This document shows, one piece after another, positions 16,454-24,447 of a stretch of DNA of 64,000 nt. Numbering within the stretch: position 1 is the stretch's first letter; every line of letters starts with the position of its first letter. This stretch comes from UMGS1889 sp964540575 (GTDB lineage Bacteria > Bacillota > Clostridia > Oscillospirales > Ruminococcaceae): the NCBI GenBank assembly GCA_964540575.1, contig CAZINI010000003.1, forward strand, positions 65,483 to 129,482. Direction: 5' to 3'. A program made the translations under genes and the position numbers. The notes under the pieces are model-generated. The model saw nothing but the letters and a program-made list of their open reading frames with translations, was not told where the DNA came from and made no database searches.

Positions 16454-16660
16454 GCTTTGCAGGTGATGTGTTTATACTATTTCCTAATCAACCTATAGAC
16501 AGGGTCTATAGGTTGATTTTATCGCAAAGCAGTGGGGCGGTGAAGCCGCAAAGGAAAGCCGTACAATACTAATTCCGTCAAAACCGCAGGTTTTGACTTG
16601 CCGCCTTTTAGGCGGCTCTCCTTATAGACAGAGTCTATAAAGAGATTAGGAATTAGTGTT
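16454..16660. repeat. Multi-hairpin intergenic element
   Basis: The 437-base gap between the VWA and phosphatase genes holds at least five palindromes: AATCAACCTATAGAC and its complement (16486-16518, 15-base perfect stem); GTCAAAACC / GGTTTTGAC (16577-16597); GCCGCC / GGCGGC (16600-16616); TTATAGAC / GTCTATAA (16622-16640); and an outer pair, AATACTAATTCC (16565-16576) with GGAATTAGTGTT (16649-16660). The first is enclosed by GCTTTGC / GCAAAGC. The unit TATAGACAGRGTCTATA occurs twice. No known riboswitch consensus fits. It may be a dispersed non-autonomous repeat or a structured RNA. Confidence 0.65.
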
Positions 16661-16861
16661 ATTTTAAATTTTTCCTGTTTGCTTTCTGTCAATCCGTAAC
16701 TTTTTCAACTTTTGATTGTGGATTTTGGGGAAGGTTAAAACCTATGATGTTATATACATCCTGTTTTTACAAGATGCGTATTTCGAAATTTTGTATTATG
16801 GATAAAAAGACAACCATTCTAAGGGCTTAAATAGGCTATTTGAAAGGATATGAGAACAGCT

Positions 16862-17320
16862 ATGAATATTATGTTTGTCTGCCACGGCAATATTTGCCGC
16901 TCGCCGATGGCGGAGTTCGTTATGCGGGATATGCTGAAAAAGGAGGGGATAAGCGGTGTCAGCGTCGCTTCTGCCGCCACAAGCTATGAGGAGATAGGAA
17001 ATCCCGTTCATCGAGGGACAAAGCGTATCCTCTCGGAAATGGGCATTTCCTGTGCGGGAAAGACTGCCGTTCATCTGGAACGTTCGGATTACGGAAAATA
17101 CGACCTTATTATCGGAATGGACAGTGCAAATATTCGGAATATTCTTCGGATATTTAACGGCGACCCCGAAGAAAAGGTGAAAAAGCTGCTGGAATTTGCA
17201 GGCATTCACCGTGATGTTGCCGACCCTTGGTACACGGGGGATTTTGAAGCCACAAGGCTGGACGTGGAAACGGGCTGTGCGGCACTTCTTACAAATATAA
17301 AAAAGGAGCTGTTAAAATGA
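16862..17320 (+). CDS. Low-molecular-weight protein-tyrosine-phosphatase
   Basis: A 152-residue cytoplasmic phosphatase with the complete catalytic loop VCHGNICRSPMAEF (CX5R) at its start and the general-acid segment DPWYTGDFEAT near the end. Such enzymes remove phosphate from tyrosine, often in exopolysaccharide control, or from small molecules. An ATG at 16850 is in frame but only one base from GAAAGGA, so the ATG at 16862 is preferred, although its spacing is rather long. The stop overlaps the start of the HAD gene (ATGA), so the two phosphatases are translated together. Confidence 0.92.
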   Translation: MNIMFVCHGNICRSPMAEFVMRDMLKKEGISGVSVASAATSYEEIGNPVHRGTKRILSEMGISCAGKTAVHLERSDYGKYDLIIGMDSANIRNILRIFNGDPEEKVKKLLEFAGIHRDVADPWYTGDFEATRLDVETGCAALLTNIKKELLK

Positions 17321-17955
17321 AAAAAGCAATTTTATTCGATCTGGACGGTACTCTCTGGGACTCGGGAGAAACCGTTATCGCTGCTTGGAATGACGTTCTT
17401 ATCAGTCGGGGACTTGAAAAATACACCAAGACTGTTGACGATATGCACTCGTATATGGGCAAAACTCTCCCTGCTATCGCCGAGCTGATAATGCCCGATA
17501 TTCCCGAAAAAAGGCGGTTGGAGATAATAAATGCCTGCTGTGAGGAAGAACAGAGGCGGCTGGCGGTCACGGGCGGAAAGCTGTTTGACGGGCTGGAGGA
17601 AACGCTTCAAAAGCTGTCGGAGGATTATTTCCTCGGGATTATCAGCAACTGTCAGTCGGGATATATCGAAACATTTCTTGCCGTCCACGGGCTGGGAAAA
17701 TATTTCTCCGACACCGAATGCAACGGCGGCACGGGACTTTCCAAGGGTGAAAATATCCGCCTTGTTATCGAACGTAACGGCATTGACAGGGCGGTCTATG
17801 TGGGCGACACGCTTATGGATATGCAGGCTGCCGACCAAGCGGGAGTTCCCTTTATCCACGCTGCCTACGGCTTTGGCAGACCCGACAGGGAAACGGAAAG
17901 TATTGGTAGAATAAGCGAGGTCGGGGCTGCGGCGGAAAGGCTGCTATTCCCGTGA
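17317..17955 (+). CDS. HAD family hydrolase, phosphoglycolate-phosphatase-like
   Basis: A 212-residue HAD phosphatase with the catalytic pair Asp8 and Asp10 in LFDLDGTLWDS, an alpha-helical cap with LEETLQKL, motif II at GIISNCQSG, and the acidic motif YVGDTLMDMQAA. It belongs to the phosphoglycolate phosphatase/beta-phosphoglucomutase-like branch and probably cleaves a small phosphorylated metabolite. The start overlaps the tyrosine phosphatase by four bases. The stretch from 17956 to 18104 downstream holds only a GGGGGA / TCCCCC hairpin without a T run. Confidence 0.88.
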   Translation: MKKAILFDLDGTLWDSGETVIAAWNDVLISRGLEKYTKTVDDMHSYMGKTLPAIAELIMPDIPEKRRLEIINACCEEEQRRLAVTGGKLFDGLEETLQKLSEDYFLGIISNCQSGYIETFLAVHGLGKYFSDTECNGGTGLSKGENIRLVIERNGIDRAVYVGDTLMDMQAADQAGVPFIHAAYGFGRPDRETESIGRISEVGAAAERLLFP

Positions 17956-18104
17956 GGACGGGCAATGCCGGGGGAACAAAGAGAAGTGTCCCCCGACCTA
18001 AACGAATGCAGCATATCGTGCTAAGCTGTGGAAATATGCAAAGGCTGAAGCTGACGCAAAGTAAAATATCCCAAAAAAGTAAAGTGAAAATTTGATGAAA
18101 ACTC

Positions 18105-18133
18105 TTGACAAATATAGTTATACGTTGTATAAT
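18105..18133 (+). promoter_or_regulatory. Consensus sigma-A promoter for the EcsC gene
   Basis: An exact TTGACA (18105-18110), 17-base spacer and exact TATAAT (18128-18133). This is the strongest promoter match in the window and stands 47 bases before the start codon. Confidence 0.85.
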
Positions 18134-18180
18134 ATAAATTACAAAAGCATATTAGACAACCAACAATTGGAGGTAATATT

Positions 18181-18783
18181 ATGTCAAACGAAAAAATGAG
18201 CGAATCCGCAGTTATCAATATGTTAAATTCCTGCTACCGCAGTGCACTGGACGGCGTTGCGGGAACGACCTCTGCAAGGGCATTTGCCGATGAGTATCTT
18301 GCCAAGGAAAACGGCGTTGTTATGGCGGCTGCAAGGCGGCTTATCGGTATGCAGAAGACCCTTTGTGCAGGAACGGGCTTCCTGACGGGTGTCGGCGGAC
18401 TTATCACAGCGGCTGTGGCAGTGCCTGCCGATGTTGCGGGAACGGTGTTTATGCAGCTGAGAATGATATGTGCACTGGCATATATGGGCGGCTATAACCC
18501 CGAGGACGATAATGTTCGGGCACTTGTATATGCTTGTTTGGCGGGCGTTCCCGTTGACAGCTACATAAGCGGCACGGACATTTCCGATATTCCTATGGAC
18601 GTTGCCCGTGAGATAAACAGGGAAGCAGTTTACAGGCTGATGGCTAAGACAGGTACAAGAGGTGCTGCGGCTATCTTCAAGATGGCTCCCATTATCGGCG
18701 GTGCTATCGGTGCTGTGCTTGACCTTTCCATTGCGGGAAATGTTGCGGATAATGCCATCAAGGTTTTCCTCAAAAATAAATGA
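18181..18783 (+). CDS. EcsC family protein
   Basis: A 200-residue protein matching the EcsC family. The core GFLTGVGGLITAAVAVPADVA, then QLRMICALAYMGGYNPEDD and the RALVYACLAG segment, follow the family pattern closely. A second Gly/Ala-rich hydrophobic stretch (IIGGAIGAVLDLSIAG) lies near the C-terminus. EcsC proteins are peripheral or membrane-associated and their biochemical role is not settled. The ATG follows GGAGGT, and the gene has its own consensus promoter and terminator, so it is a strongly expressed single-gene unit. Confidence 0.85.
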   Translation: MSNEKMSESAVINMLNSCYRSALDGVAGTTSARAFADEYLAKENGVVMAAARRLIGMQKTLCAGTGFLTGVGGLITAAVAVPADVAGTVFMQLRMICALAYMGGYNPEDDNVRALVYACLAGVPVDSYISGTDISDIPMDVAREINREAVYRLMAKTGTRGAAAIFKMAPIIGGAIGAVLDLSIAGNVADNAIKVFLKNK

Positions 18784-18818
18784 TTTTTTGCCACCTCAAT
18801 AACTTTCTACAAATAAAG

Positions 18819-18862
18819 ACGGACAGCCGCACGAGCTTATGACCGTGCGGCTGTCCGTTTTT
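18819..18862 (+). terminator. Terminator after the EcsC gene
   Basis: A perfect 15-base stem, ACGGACAGCCGCACG and its complement (18844-18858), is followed by TTTTT. The minus-strand SDR gene ends just beyond it. Confidence 0.88.
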
Positions 18863-18889
18863 AGTATGTAAAAAAATTCTTTGTTGAAA

Positions 18890-19690
18890 TTACCATGTGC
18901 GGGAATTCAGCTTTTTGAACTCACCAACAGTGGAAACGTGAGCGTTCAGACCGCCGTCAACAGTAACGACCTGACCTGTAAAGTATTCGCTTTCATCGGA
19001 CGCCAGATAAACGCACATATTTGCAATATCCGCAGGAGCACCGTAACGGTTTACCATAATGTTATTGAGGAATACGTCCTTGAGTGCCTGAGGTACATAT
19101 GCTTCGTTTTCGGGTGTAACTATCAGACCGGGGCGAACACAGTTGCAGCGGATATTGTCCTTGCCGTACTGGAGTGCGGTAGACTTTGTCAGCATATCAA
19201 CACCAGCCTTTGCACATGCATAAGCCGTAGAGCCTAAGTCACCGCCGCAGGAAGCCATAGAGCCGATATTAATGATAGAACCGCCGCCGTTTTCCTTCAT
19301 ATAGGGGAGAGCACACTTGATAGCATAGAATGTTCCTCTAATATCGCTTTGGAAAATACCGTCCCACATTTCAAGAGTAAGCTCGTCAACACGTCCGTCC
19401 TTTAAGCTGACATTAGCGGCGTTATTTACGAGAATGTCTATCTTGCCGTATTTTTCCACGGTATCTGCAAGGAGAGCTTCGATGCTTTCGGTAGCGGTAA
19501 TATCCATGAAATGATAGAACGCTTCGCCGCCCTCAGCGGTAATGCTGTCAACCACAGCCTGTCCCTTTGCTTCACGGCGTCCGCAGATAACGACCTTTGC
19601 ACCCTCTGCCGCAAAAAGCTTTGCGATACCCACGCCGATACCGCTTGTAGAGCCTGTTACGATAGCTACCTTGCCTTTTAATCTGTCCAT
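18890..19690 (-). CDS. Short-chain dehydrogenase/reductase
   Basis: A 266-residue classical SDR. The cofactor loop TGSTSGIG is at residues 13-20, followed by NNAAN, the catalytic Ser in INIGSMAS, and the YACAK pair (YxxxK). CGRR after the second strand suggests NADP(H) preference, as an inference. The C-terminus ends in VTVDGG as in 3-oxoacyl-reductase and gluconate-dehydrogenase-like SDRs; the substrate is unknown. The frame runs open to 19873, but AAGGAGG directly before the ATG at 19690 fixes the start. It is a single-gene unit with its own promoter. Confidence 0.9.
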   Translation of the reverse strand: MDRLKGKVAIVTGSTSGIGVGIAKLFAAEGAKVVICGRREAKGQAVVDSITAEGGEAFYHFMDITATESIEALLADTVEKYGKIDILVNNAANVSLKDGRVDELTLEMWDGIFQSDIRGTFYAIKCALPYMKENGGGSIINIGSMASCGGDLGSTAYACAKAGVDMLTKSTALQYGKDNIRCNCVRPGLIVTPENEAYVPQALKDVFLNNIMVNRYGAPADIANMCVYLASDESEYFTGQVVTVDGGLNAHVSTVGEFKKLNSRTW

Positions 19691-19768
19691 TTTAAAATCC
19701 TCCTTAAATATGATTTTGATGCCTTTGAACATTTTCGATAGAGATTGCGTTTTCAATGAATTATATAT

Positions 19769-19797
19769 ATTATAACACACTTTTTCGGAAATTGCAA
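19769..19797 (-). promoter_or_regulatory. Sigma-A-type promoter for the SDR gene
   Basis: On the minus strand, TTGCAA (19792-19797), a 17-base spacer, then TATAAT (19769-19774), about 80 bases before the start codon. Confidence 0.75.
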
Positions 19798-19842
19798 GAG
19801 CTTTTTTGTAATTTTTCACAATAAAAGGAGTGGACAGTGCGG

Positions 19843-22002
19843 TTATTCTCTGTAATCGGTGTCTGTAAGGCAAGGACTGCCGTCAAGGGCGGATATGAAT
19901 AAGGTAATATCACCCGAATTTGTTTTGTAGGTCACTCGGTAGCAAAGCTGATTTTGGGGTTCGGTATTGTCTGACTTCGAAAAGTTATAAAAATACATAG
20001 GGGTCATTTCGGGAGATGAAATGTCAAGCACCTCCGCCTTTTGCTCGGAAGTCAGAAGCTTCTCCGCCGCCGCTGCCGCATCTTTTGGGGACAGCATACC
20101 GTCGGTAATTTCAAGGGTGCAGTAAGCGGTGCGGTCTGCCTTGTCGTTTTTGACACGGTAGGTCTTTGAGATACGGTAGGTTCCGTTATACAGCACACAG
20201 TAGTCCATGGAATAGCTCCTTGTAAAGCTTTCCTGCCACTCTCCGCCGAGATAAATGCTCTCAGCGGTAAATGCGTTGGTAACATAATTATCCGGAACAG
20301 GCTGAACGGGAAATACAGATACATATCCGCCGTTTTCAAGACGTTCTATGGTGTACGGACTGCCTGTCATCACAAGCGTTCCGTCAATACTTTTTGATGT
20401 GACGGTCAGCTTGTTCGACTGCTTGTCGTACTCGGCGGAAATTTCCATTTTCGTATCATCGGCAGGGACGGAAGGCACTTCCGAATTTCCCATAAACTCA
20501 AAGGACATAACAATATTCATCATCATTTCCTCGGAAAATTCTCCGTTTCCGCCGTAAGCGGGGAACATTATCGTCAGGGAAAAATCTCCGAGATCACGAG
20601 TGTAATAATAGAAAATGTCATCGCCCGAGCGGGTCACGATAAGCCGCTTTATCTTCCCGTTTCCATCGGGATTCGGAACGTTTTTGACAAGCGTTATTTC
20701 CTTGCCCTCGGCAATATCTGCGGTGAAAAAGCTTTCGGGAATTTCATCGTCGGAGCGGACGTATGGGAGAATTTCAAGGCATTTTATCCATTCGTCATTT
20801 CTCGGATATTCGCCGATACTTCCGCTGAATCGTATATGGTCGGGGACGGAAAAGTTGGTTATCAGCTTGCCGATCTTCCATGTTTCATCGATGGAAATAA
20901 GCTCTAAACCGTTTTCGGAAACTGCCATTACTTCGCCCACATAAGCGTAACGTGTCATTCCGCCGTCGGGTATCGCTTCAGCGGTTTCTTTTTGGGGATT
21001 GCCGTCGGTAATCGGCACGTCAGCTGCCGGGCTGCCTTGGGGAGATATTTTGGAATTGCCGTCGGTAAGCAGTACGGCGGCTGCGGCAATTATAAGCAAA
21101 ACTGCGGCACACACGGCAATGACCGTGGGCTTTTTCCAATTAAGAACGCCCTTTATTCGGGACTTTACGCTGTTTTCACCGAATGAAACCACCTGTCCGC
21201 CGCTGAGATGATTTTGTTTCATTGAAATGTTCAGCAGTGCCGAAGCGTAATCTTTGCGGACGTCCCCCGAGAAGCTTTCAACAGCCGTTTCATCACAGGA
21301 AAGCTCCATATCCCGTTCCATCAGCTTGAACGAAAGCCAAAGCAGCGGGTTGAACCAATGTACGGTCAGGGCGGCAAATGCAAGCGGTTTGATGAGGTGG
21401 TCTTTTCGGCGGATATGTGCCTGTTCATGGGCGAGAATGAAGGGCATATCTTCCATGGAAATGTCCTCGGGAAGGTATATTTTCGGATTGATGATACCGA
21501 AAACAAAGGGCGTTTCTATCCCTTCGCATATCATAACATTATCCTGAAGCGGACGTGCATTCGACAGCCGAATTTTCAGCCGAACAATGCAGACGATCGT
21601 GTACAGAGCTATTCCGATAATACCCGCAAGCCATATGCACGTCCCGATGAAAAGCATTATCTGCACGGGATTTGCCGAATTATCGGGCACTGCTTCGGGC
21701 AGGGGAACGGTGATATTCTCGGGGGACGAGGGCAGCGGTATTCCCGTGTCAATGACAGGGGTCGGGTCGTACTCGATACGTTCGCTTATGTAGCTTTGCT
21801 CCGTCGGTCCGATAAGGTTGAAAACGCTGAACGCCGTCCCCACGGAAAATGGGCATATCATACGGATAAGCGGTATTATCCACAGAAAATAGGAAAATTT
21901 CGCAGGCAGCTTTTTCATAAAAAGCCGTATGAGCATCACGAAAATGCAGATATACGAAGCGGTTATGCTCATATTCAGAACTATTCGGAAAATTTCGGTC
22001 AT
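19843..22002 (-). CDS. BlaR1-like M56 metallopeptidase sensor with an unusual extracellular part
   Basis: A 719-residue membrane protein. The N-terminal 300 or so residues are the M56/BlaR1 protease: several membrane helices and the zinc site HEQAH (HExxH), with LSCDETAVE downstream. A last helix at about 290-310 leads to some 400 extracellular residues. These do not show the class-D beta-lactamase-like sensor (SxxK, then KTG) of true BlaR1; instead they contain an Ig-like stretch and a C-terminal region with YRVTYKTNSGDITLFISALDG, which looks PepSY-like. It is probably a signal-sensing protease that inactivates the repressor encoded one base upstream. The inducer is unknown. Confidence 0.85.
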   Translation of the reverse strand: MTEIFRIVLNMSITASYICIFVMLIRLFMKKLPAKFSYFLWIIPLIRMICPFSVGTAFSVFNLIGPTEQSYISERIEYDPTPVIDTGIPLPSSPENITVPLPEAVPDNSANPVQIMLFIGTCIWLAGIIGIALYTIVCIVRLKIRLSNARPLQDNVMICEGIETPFVFGIINPKIYLPEDISMEDMPFILAHEQAHIRRKDHLIKPLAFAALTVHWFNPLLWLSFKLMERDMELSCDETAVESFSGDVRKDYASALLNISMKQNHLSGGQVVSFGENSVKSRIKGVLNWKKPTVIAVCAAVLLIIAAAAVLLTDGNSKISPQGSPAADVPITDGNPQKETAEAIPDGGMTRYAYVGEVMAVSENGLELISIDETWKIGKLITNFSVPDHIRFSGSIGEYPRNDEWIKCLEILPYVRSDDEIPESFFTADIAEGKEITLVKNVPNPDGNGKIKRLIVTRSGDDIFYYYTRDLGDFSLTIMFPAYGGNGEFSEEMMMNIVMSFEFMGNSEVPSVPADDTKMEISAEYDKQSNKLTVTSKSIDGTLVMTGSPYTIERLENGGYVSVFPVQPVPDNYVTNAFTAESIYLGGEWQESFTRSYSMDYCVLYNGTYRISKTYRVKNDKADRTAYCTLEITDGMLSPKDAAAAAEKLLTSEQKAEVLDISSPEMTPMYFYNFSKSDNTEPQNQLCYRVTYKTNSGDITLFISALDGSPCLTDTDYRE

Positions 22003-22003
22003 T

Positions 22004-22360
22004 TCAGTTACCCTCCGTTCTGCTGTCGATAAGGCGTTTCAGCTCCTCCGCTTCCTCCTTGGTCAGACGCTCCTTGCTGAGAAAGGCTGTGAGAAACATT
22101 GAAAGCGAGCCGTTAAAACCCTTTTTCAGTGCCTTTTCCGACTGCTCCGAAAGCTGCTCCTCACGTCCCACCAGCGAGCGGACAACGGAATTTTCATTGA
22201 CCGCCGCAGACTTTTCCGATGCACGTTTGAGCAGGGTATAGACGGTGGATTTTTTCCAGCCGTACCGTTCGCCCGCCAGCCTGACCAGCTCTCCCGACTT
22301 TATCGGTTCATTCTCCCAGATTATTTCCATAAGGCTGAGTTCGCTTGGGTTTAGCTTCAT
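22004..22360 (-). CDS. BlaI/MecI/CopY family repressor
   Basis: A 118-residue winged-helix repressor. The opening LNPSELSLMEIIWENEPIKSGELV and the recognition region GWKKSTVYTLLKR are characteristic of BlaI/MecI. The protease cleavage site of the family lies in the central linker. The gene stands one base before the BlaR1-like gene, the classical repressor-sensor order. Two TAC-N4-GTA boxes in its promoter indicate autoregulation. The inducing signal need not be a beta-lactam, because the partner's sensor part is not of the penicillin-binding kind. Confidence 0.92.
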   Translation of the reverse strand: MKLNPSELSLMEIIWENEPIKSGELVRLAGERYGWKKSTVYTLLKRASEKSAAVNENSVVRSLVGREEQLSEQSEKALKKGFNGSLSMFLTAFLSKERLTKEEAEELKRLIDSRTEGN

Positions 22361-22379
22361 ATTATCCTCTCCTTTGGTC

Positions 22380-22417
22380 TACTATTGTAAACTTCCTAAG
22401 TTAAGTCTACCACAGTA
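22380..22417 (-). promoter_or_regulatory. Two BlaI-type operator boxes
   Basis: TACTATTGTA (22380-22389) and TACCACAGTA (22408-22417) both fit TAC-N4-GTA, the core of the BlaI/MecI consensus TACANNTGTA, with centres 28 bases apart. The second overlaps the -10 element; the first covers the likely transcription start. Confidence 0.75.
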
Positions 22418-22432
22418 GACCGATTTTGTCAA
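22404..22432 (-). promoter_or_regulatory. Promoter of the BlaI/BlaR1-like pair
   Basis: On the minus strand, TTGACA (22427-22432), 17 bases, then TAGACT (22404-22409). The -10 element is overlapped by the upstream operator box, as expected for a repressed promoter. Confidence 0.75.
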
Positions 22433-22447
22433 GAGGATAATCAAAAT

Positions 22448-23407
22448 TTATTCCGAAAGCTTAACGGAAATATTCAGCTCCGTTCTGTCGGCGATAATTC
22501 CCGGTTCACCCGTGCAGAGGGGCTGCCATGCGTCGGTTTTGCCGATAAGCTCGGTGCAGTATTTTTTCAGGGCATTTTCCGCAGACAGCTTCAGCACTTC
22601 GTCTTTGGGGACGTCGCTGCCCGATCTGCCGCATTTTTCGTCCGTTATCAGCTGTGCAGTCAGCTTGACCGTGCAGACCGATTTTCCGTCCTCGGAGGTA
22701 AATTCAAACTCGGGCTTTGCTTTTTTTACCGTAAGTGCACCGTATCCGCAGGAAGAGGACACGTCCGCAAGCATACCGTCTGCATTTCCCGAAAGCAGCA
22801 TATAGCCCGCATTTTCGTTTCTGTCGGTAACTATTTTTCCGCCGCCCGGGGTGATGAATGCAGTTTTCAGAAAGAAAACATTGTTGTTCTCATATTCGGC
22901 AAAGGGCAGTGCAAAAAAACCTCCGCAGTCCTTTCGGCATAGGTCAGCAAGGGTCACCGACTTTATCAGTCCCTGACGCTCCGCATAATCCAGCTGATTT
23001 TCGGGGTCGCCCGAAACCGAACTTGCAGCGTCCCCGCCGTTGAATGCACAGACCGCTTTGCAGGAGGGTGGAACGCCGTATTCCGCAGTCAGCAGCCGAA
23101 CAAGTCCGCTGTCGGGAATAACGCTTTTCCCTGCAATAAACAGCTGAGTGTGTCCCGTAAAAAGGGTCGTCCCGTCGGGGAGGGACAGCTCGGCGTTTCT
23201 GAGAGCCTCGGCAATGGTTTTCCCCGTTCCCGAAATGTTGCTTTCGCCGTTTTTTCCCTCGGTTTTCAGGGTGACGGAAATGTTATCCCCCGAACGGTCC
23301 ATTGCCATTACGGTGACGAATGCCCGCTCGTTTATCTCAATGGATTCCATACAGCCCGACAGCAGCATTGCCGCCGAAAGCATTGCTAAGGCAAGCAGTT
23401 TTTTCAT
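22448..23407 (-). CDS. gerC: Ger(x)C family spore germination lipoprotein
   Basis: A 319-residue lipoprotein, the C subunit of a GerA-type germinant receptor. A signal sequence ends in the lipobox LLSGC (Cys22), followed by MESIEINERAFVTVMAMD, the usual opening of GerAC proteins, and a C-terminal GerAC domain with CTVKLTAQL. It is shorter than the typical 370-400 residues but shows no break. The longer frame to 23494 lacks a site; AAGGAGAG fits the ATG at 23407. The start overlaps the gerB stop by four bases, so the receptor genes are translationally coupled. Confidence 0.88.
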   Translation of the reverse strand: MKKLLALAMLSAAMLLSGCMESIEINERAFVTVMAMDRSGDNISVTLKTEGKNGESNISGTGKTIAEALRNAELSLPDGTTLFTGHTQLFIAGKSVIPDSGLVRLLTAEYGVPPSCKAVCAFNGGDAASSVSGDPENQLDYAERQGLIKSVTLADLCRKDCGGFFALPFAEYENNNVFFLKTAFITPGGGKIVTDRNENAGYMLLSGNADGMLADVSSSCGYGALTVKKAKPEFEFTSEDGKSVCTVKLTAQLITDEKCGRSGSDVPKDEVLKLSAENALKKYCTELIGKTDAWQPLCTGEPGIIADRTELNISVKLSE

Positions 23408-24447
23408 CGTAAGCTCTCCTTTCTTTTTTTGCGTATCAAAAGAATAATAAGCGGTATTACCAAAAACAACAGCAGCATCGGGACAAATGAGCAAAGTGCT
23501 TTCGCATAGCTGCTTGCAAAGGTCAGAAGAATGCAGATAACTGCCGCAGCGGGGAAGGAAAGCAGTGCTTTTTTGTCCTTTATGTCAAATATTCCGCAAA
23601 TAATTTCGGCGGCGATAAACAGATACAACCCCGCCGAAATTATCCCCGAGATTGTCAGGACAGCCATGAATACGGCGTCCGCTCTGCCGAACAGCACTGT
23701 GTCCGAAAATGCCGAAAGCGACATAAACGGGAAATTGCAGATATAGGCAAACCGTCCCGCAATTGCACCTATCGCAAATATTATCCCGCAGGTCACTATC
23801 AGCTTCACTGCAATGAATGTGTAAAGCGGGTTTCGGATATTTTCCTTTGAATATCCCGCAAGAAAAACGGCTGCAACTATCTCTCCGCTTCTTGACAATT
23901 CTCTGTAAACGGCTTGCGGAAGCTGTCCCGTATAAACAAAGCTTCTGTCCGAAAAAACGGACAGGTCTGCTTTTCCCGCCGACGGAAGTATCATTGCCAA
24001 TGTCATAATGAAAAACACCGCAAGCATTACCGCCGATGAACGGGCAAGTCCCTCGACCCCGAGATACGCACAATATCCGCCGATAACAGCCAGCGTTATG
24101 CAAACGCCGATTTTTCCCGAATTTCGGAAAAACTGTTTTTCCATAAATCCAAATATTTCAAGTATGACATTAGCCGCCAATGCAAGAAAAAATATGCAGT
24201 ATAAAATGCGGCAGAAGATCCCCCAAATATTTTGCTTAAAGCTGCTTTCGGGGCATATCAGCAGCACAAGGGGAATTGCAATTATTGCCTGAATAAGTGC
24301 GGAAACAGCGGCTGCCGCTAACTGCACCTTAAAGCCTGTACTCTCATCGGGTGTGACGGTCATCAGGCTGAACATACTGCATATAAGCAGCAGGGAAAAG
24401 ATCTGTGCCCCGCTTATCCTGCCCCCGAAAAAGCTATTTCTGTTCAT
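23404..24447 (-). CDS. gerB: GerAB/GerB family germinant receptor permease subunit
   Basis: A 347-residue integral membrane protein with about ten hydrophobic helices, related to amino acid permeases. It starts RISGAQIFSLLLICSMFSLMT, like other spore-germination permeases of the GerAB family, and is the B subunit that binds the germinant in the spore inner membrane. CGGAGGA precedes the ATG at 24447; the frame to 24477 has no such site. It overlaps gerA by 14 bases and gerC by four, in the standard A-B-C order. Confidence 0.88.
   Translation of the reverse strand: MNRNSFFGGRISGAQIFSLLLICSMFSLMTVTPDESTGFKVQLAAAAVSALIQAIIAIPLVLLICPESSFKQNIWGIFCRILYCIFFLALAANVILEIFGFMEKQFFRNSGKIGVCITLAVIGGYCAYLGVEGLARSSAVMLAVFFIMTLAMILPSAGKADLSVFSDRSFVYTGQLPQAVYRELSRSGEIVAAVFLAGYSKENIRNPLYTFIAVKLIVTCGIIFAIGAIAGRFAYICNFPFMSLSAFSDTVLFGRADAVFMAVLTISGIISAGLYLFIAAEIICGIFDIKDKKALLSFPAAAVICILLTFASSYAKALCSFVPMLLLFLVIPLIILLIRKKRKESLR

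Noticed and set aside
16454..16660. A known riboswitch in the multi-hairpin element
   Set aside because: The GCAAAGC and GGCGG segments recall parts of c-di-GMP and other riboswitches, but the conserved core order is absent and the next gene is not a typical target.
17956..18104. A terminator or small gene between the HAD and EcsC genes
   Set aside because: A GGGGGA / TCCCCC stem is present, but there is no T run and no open frame with a binding site.
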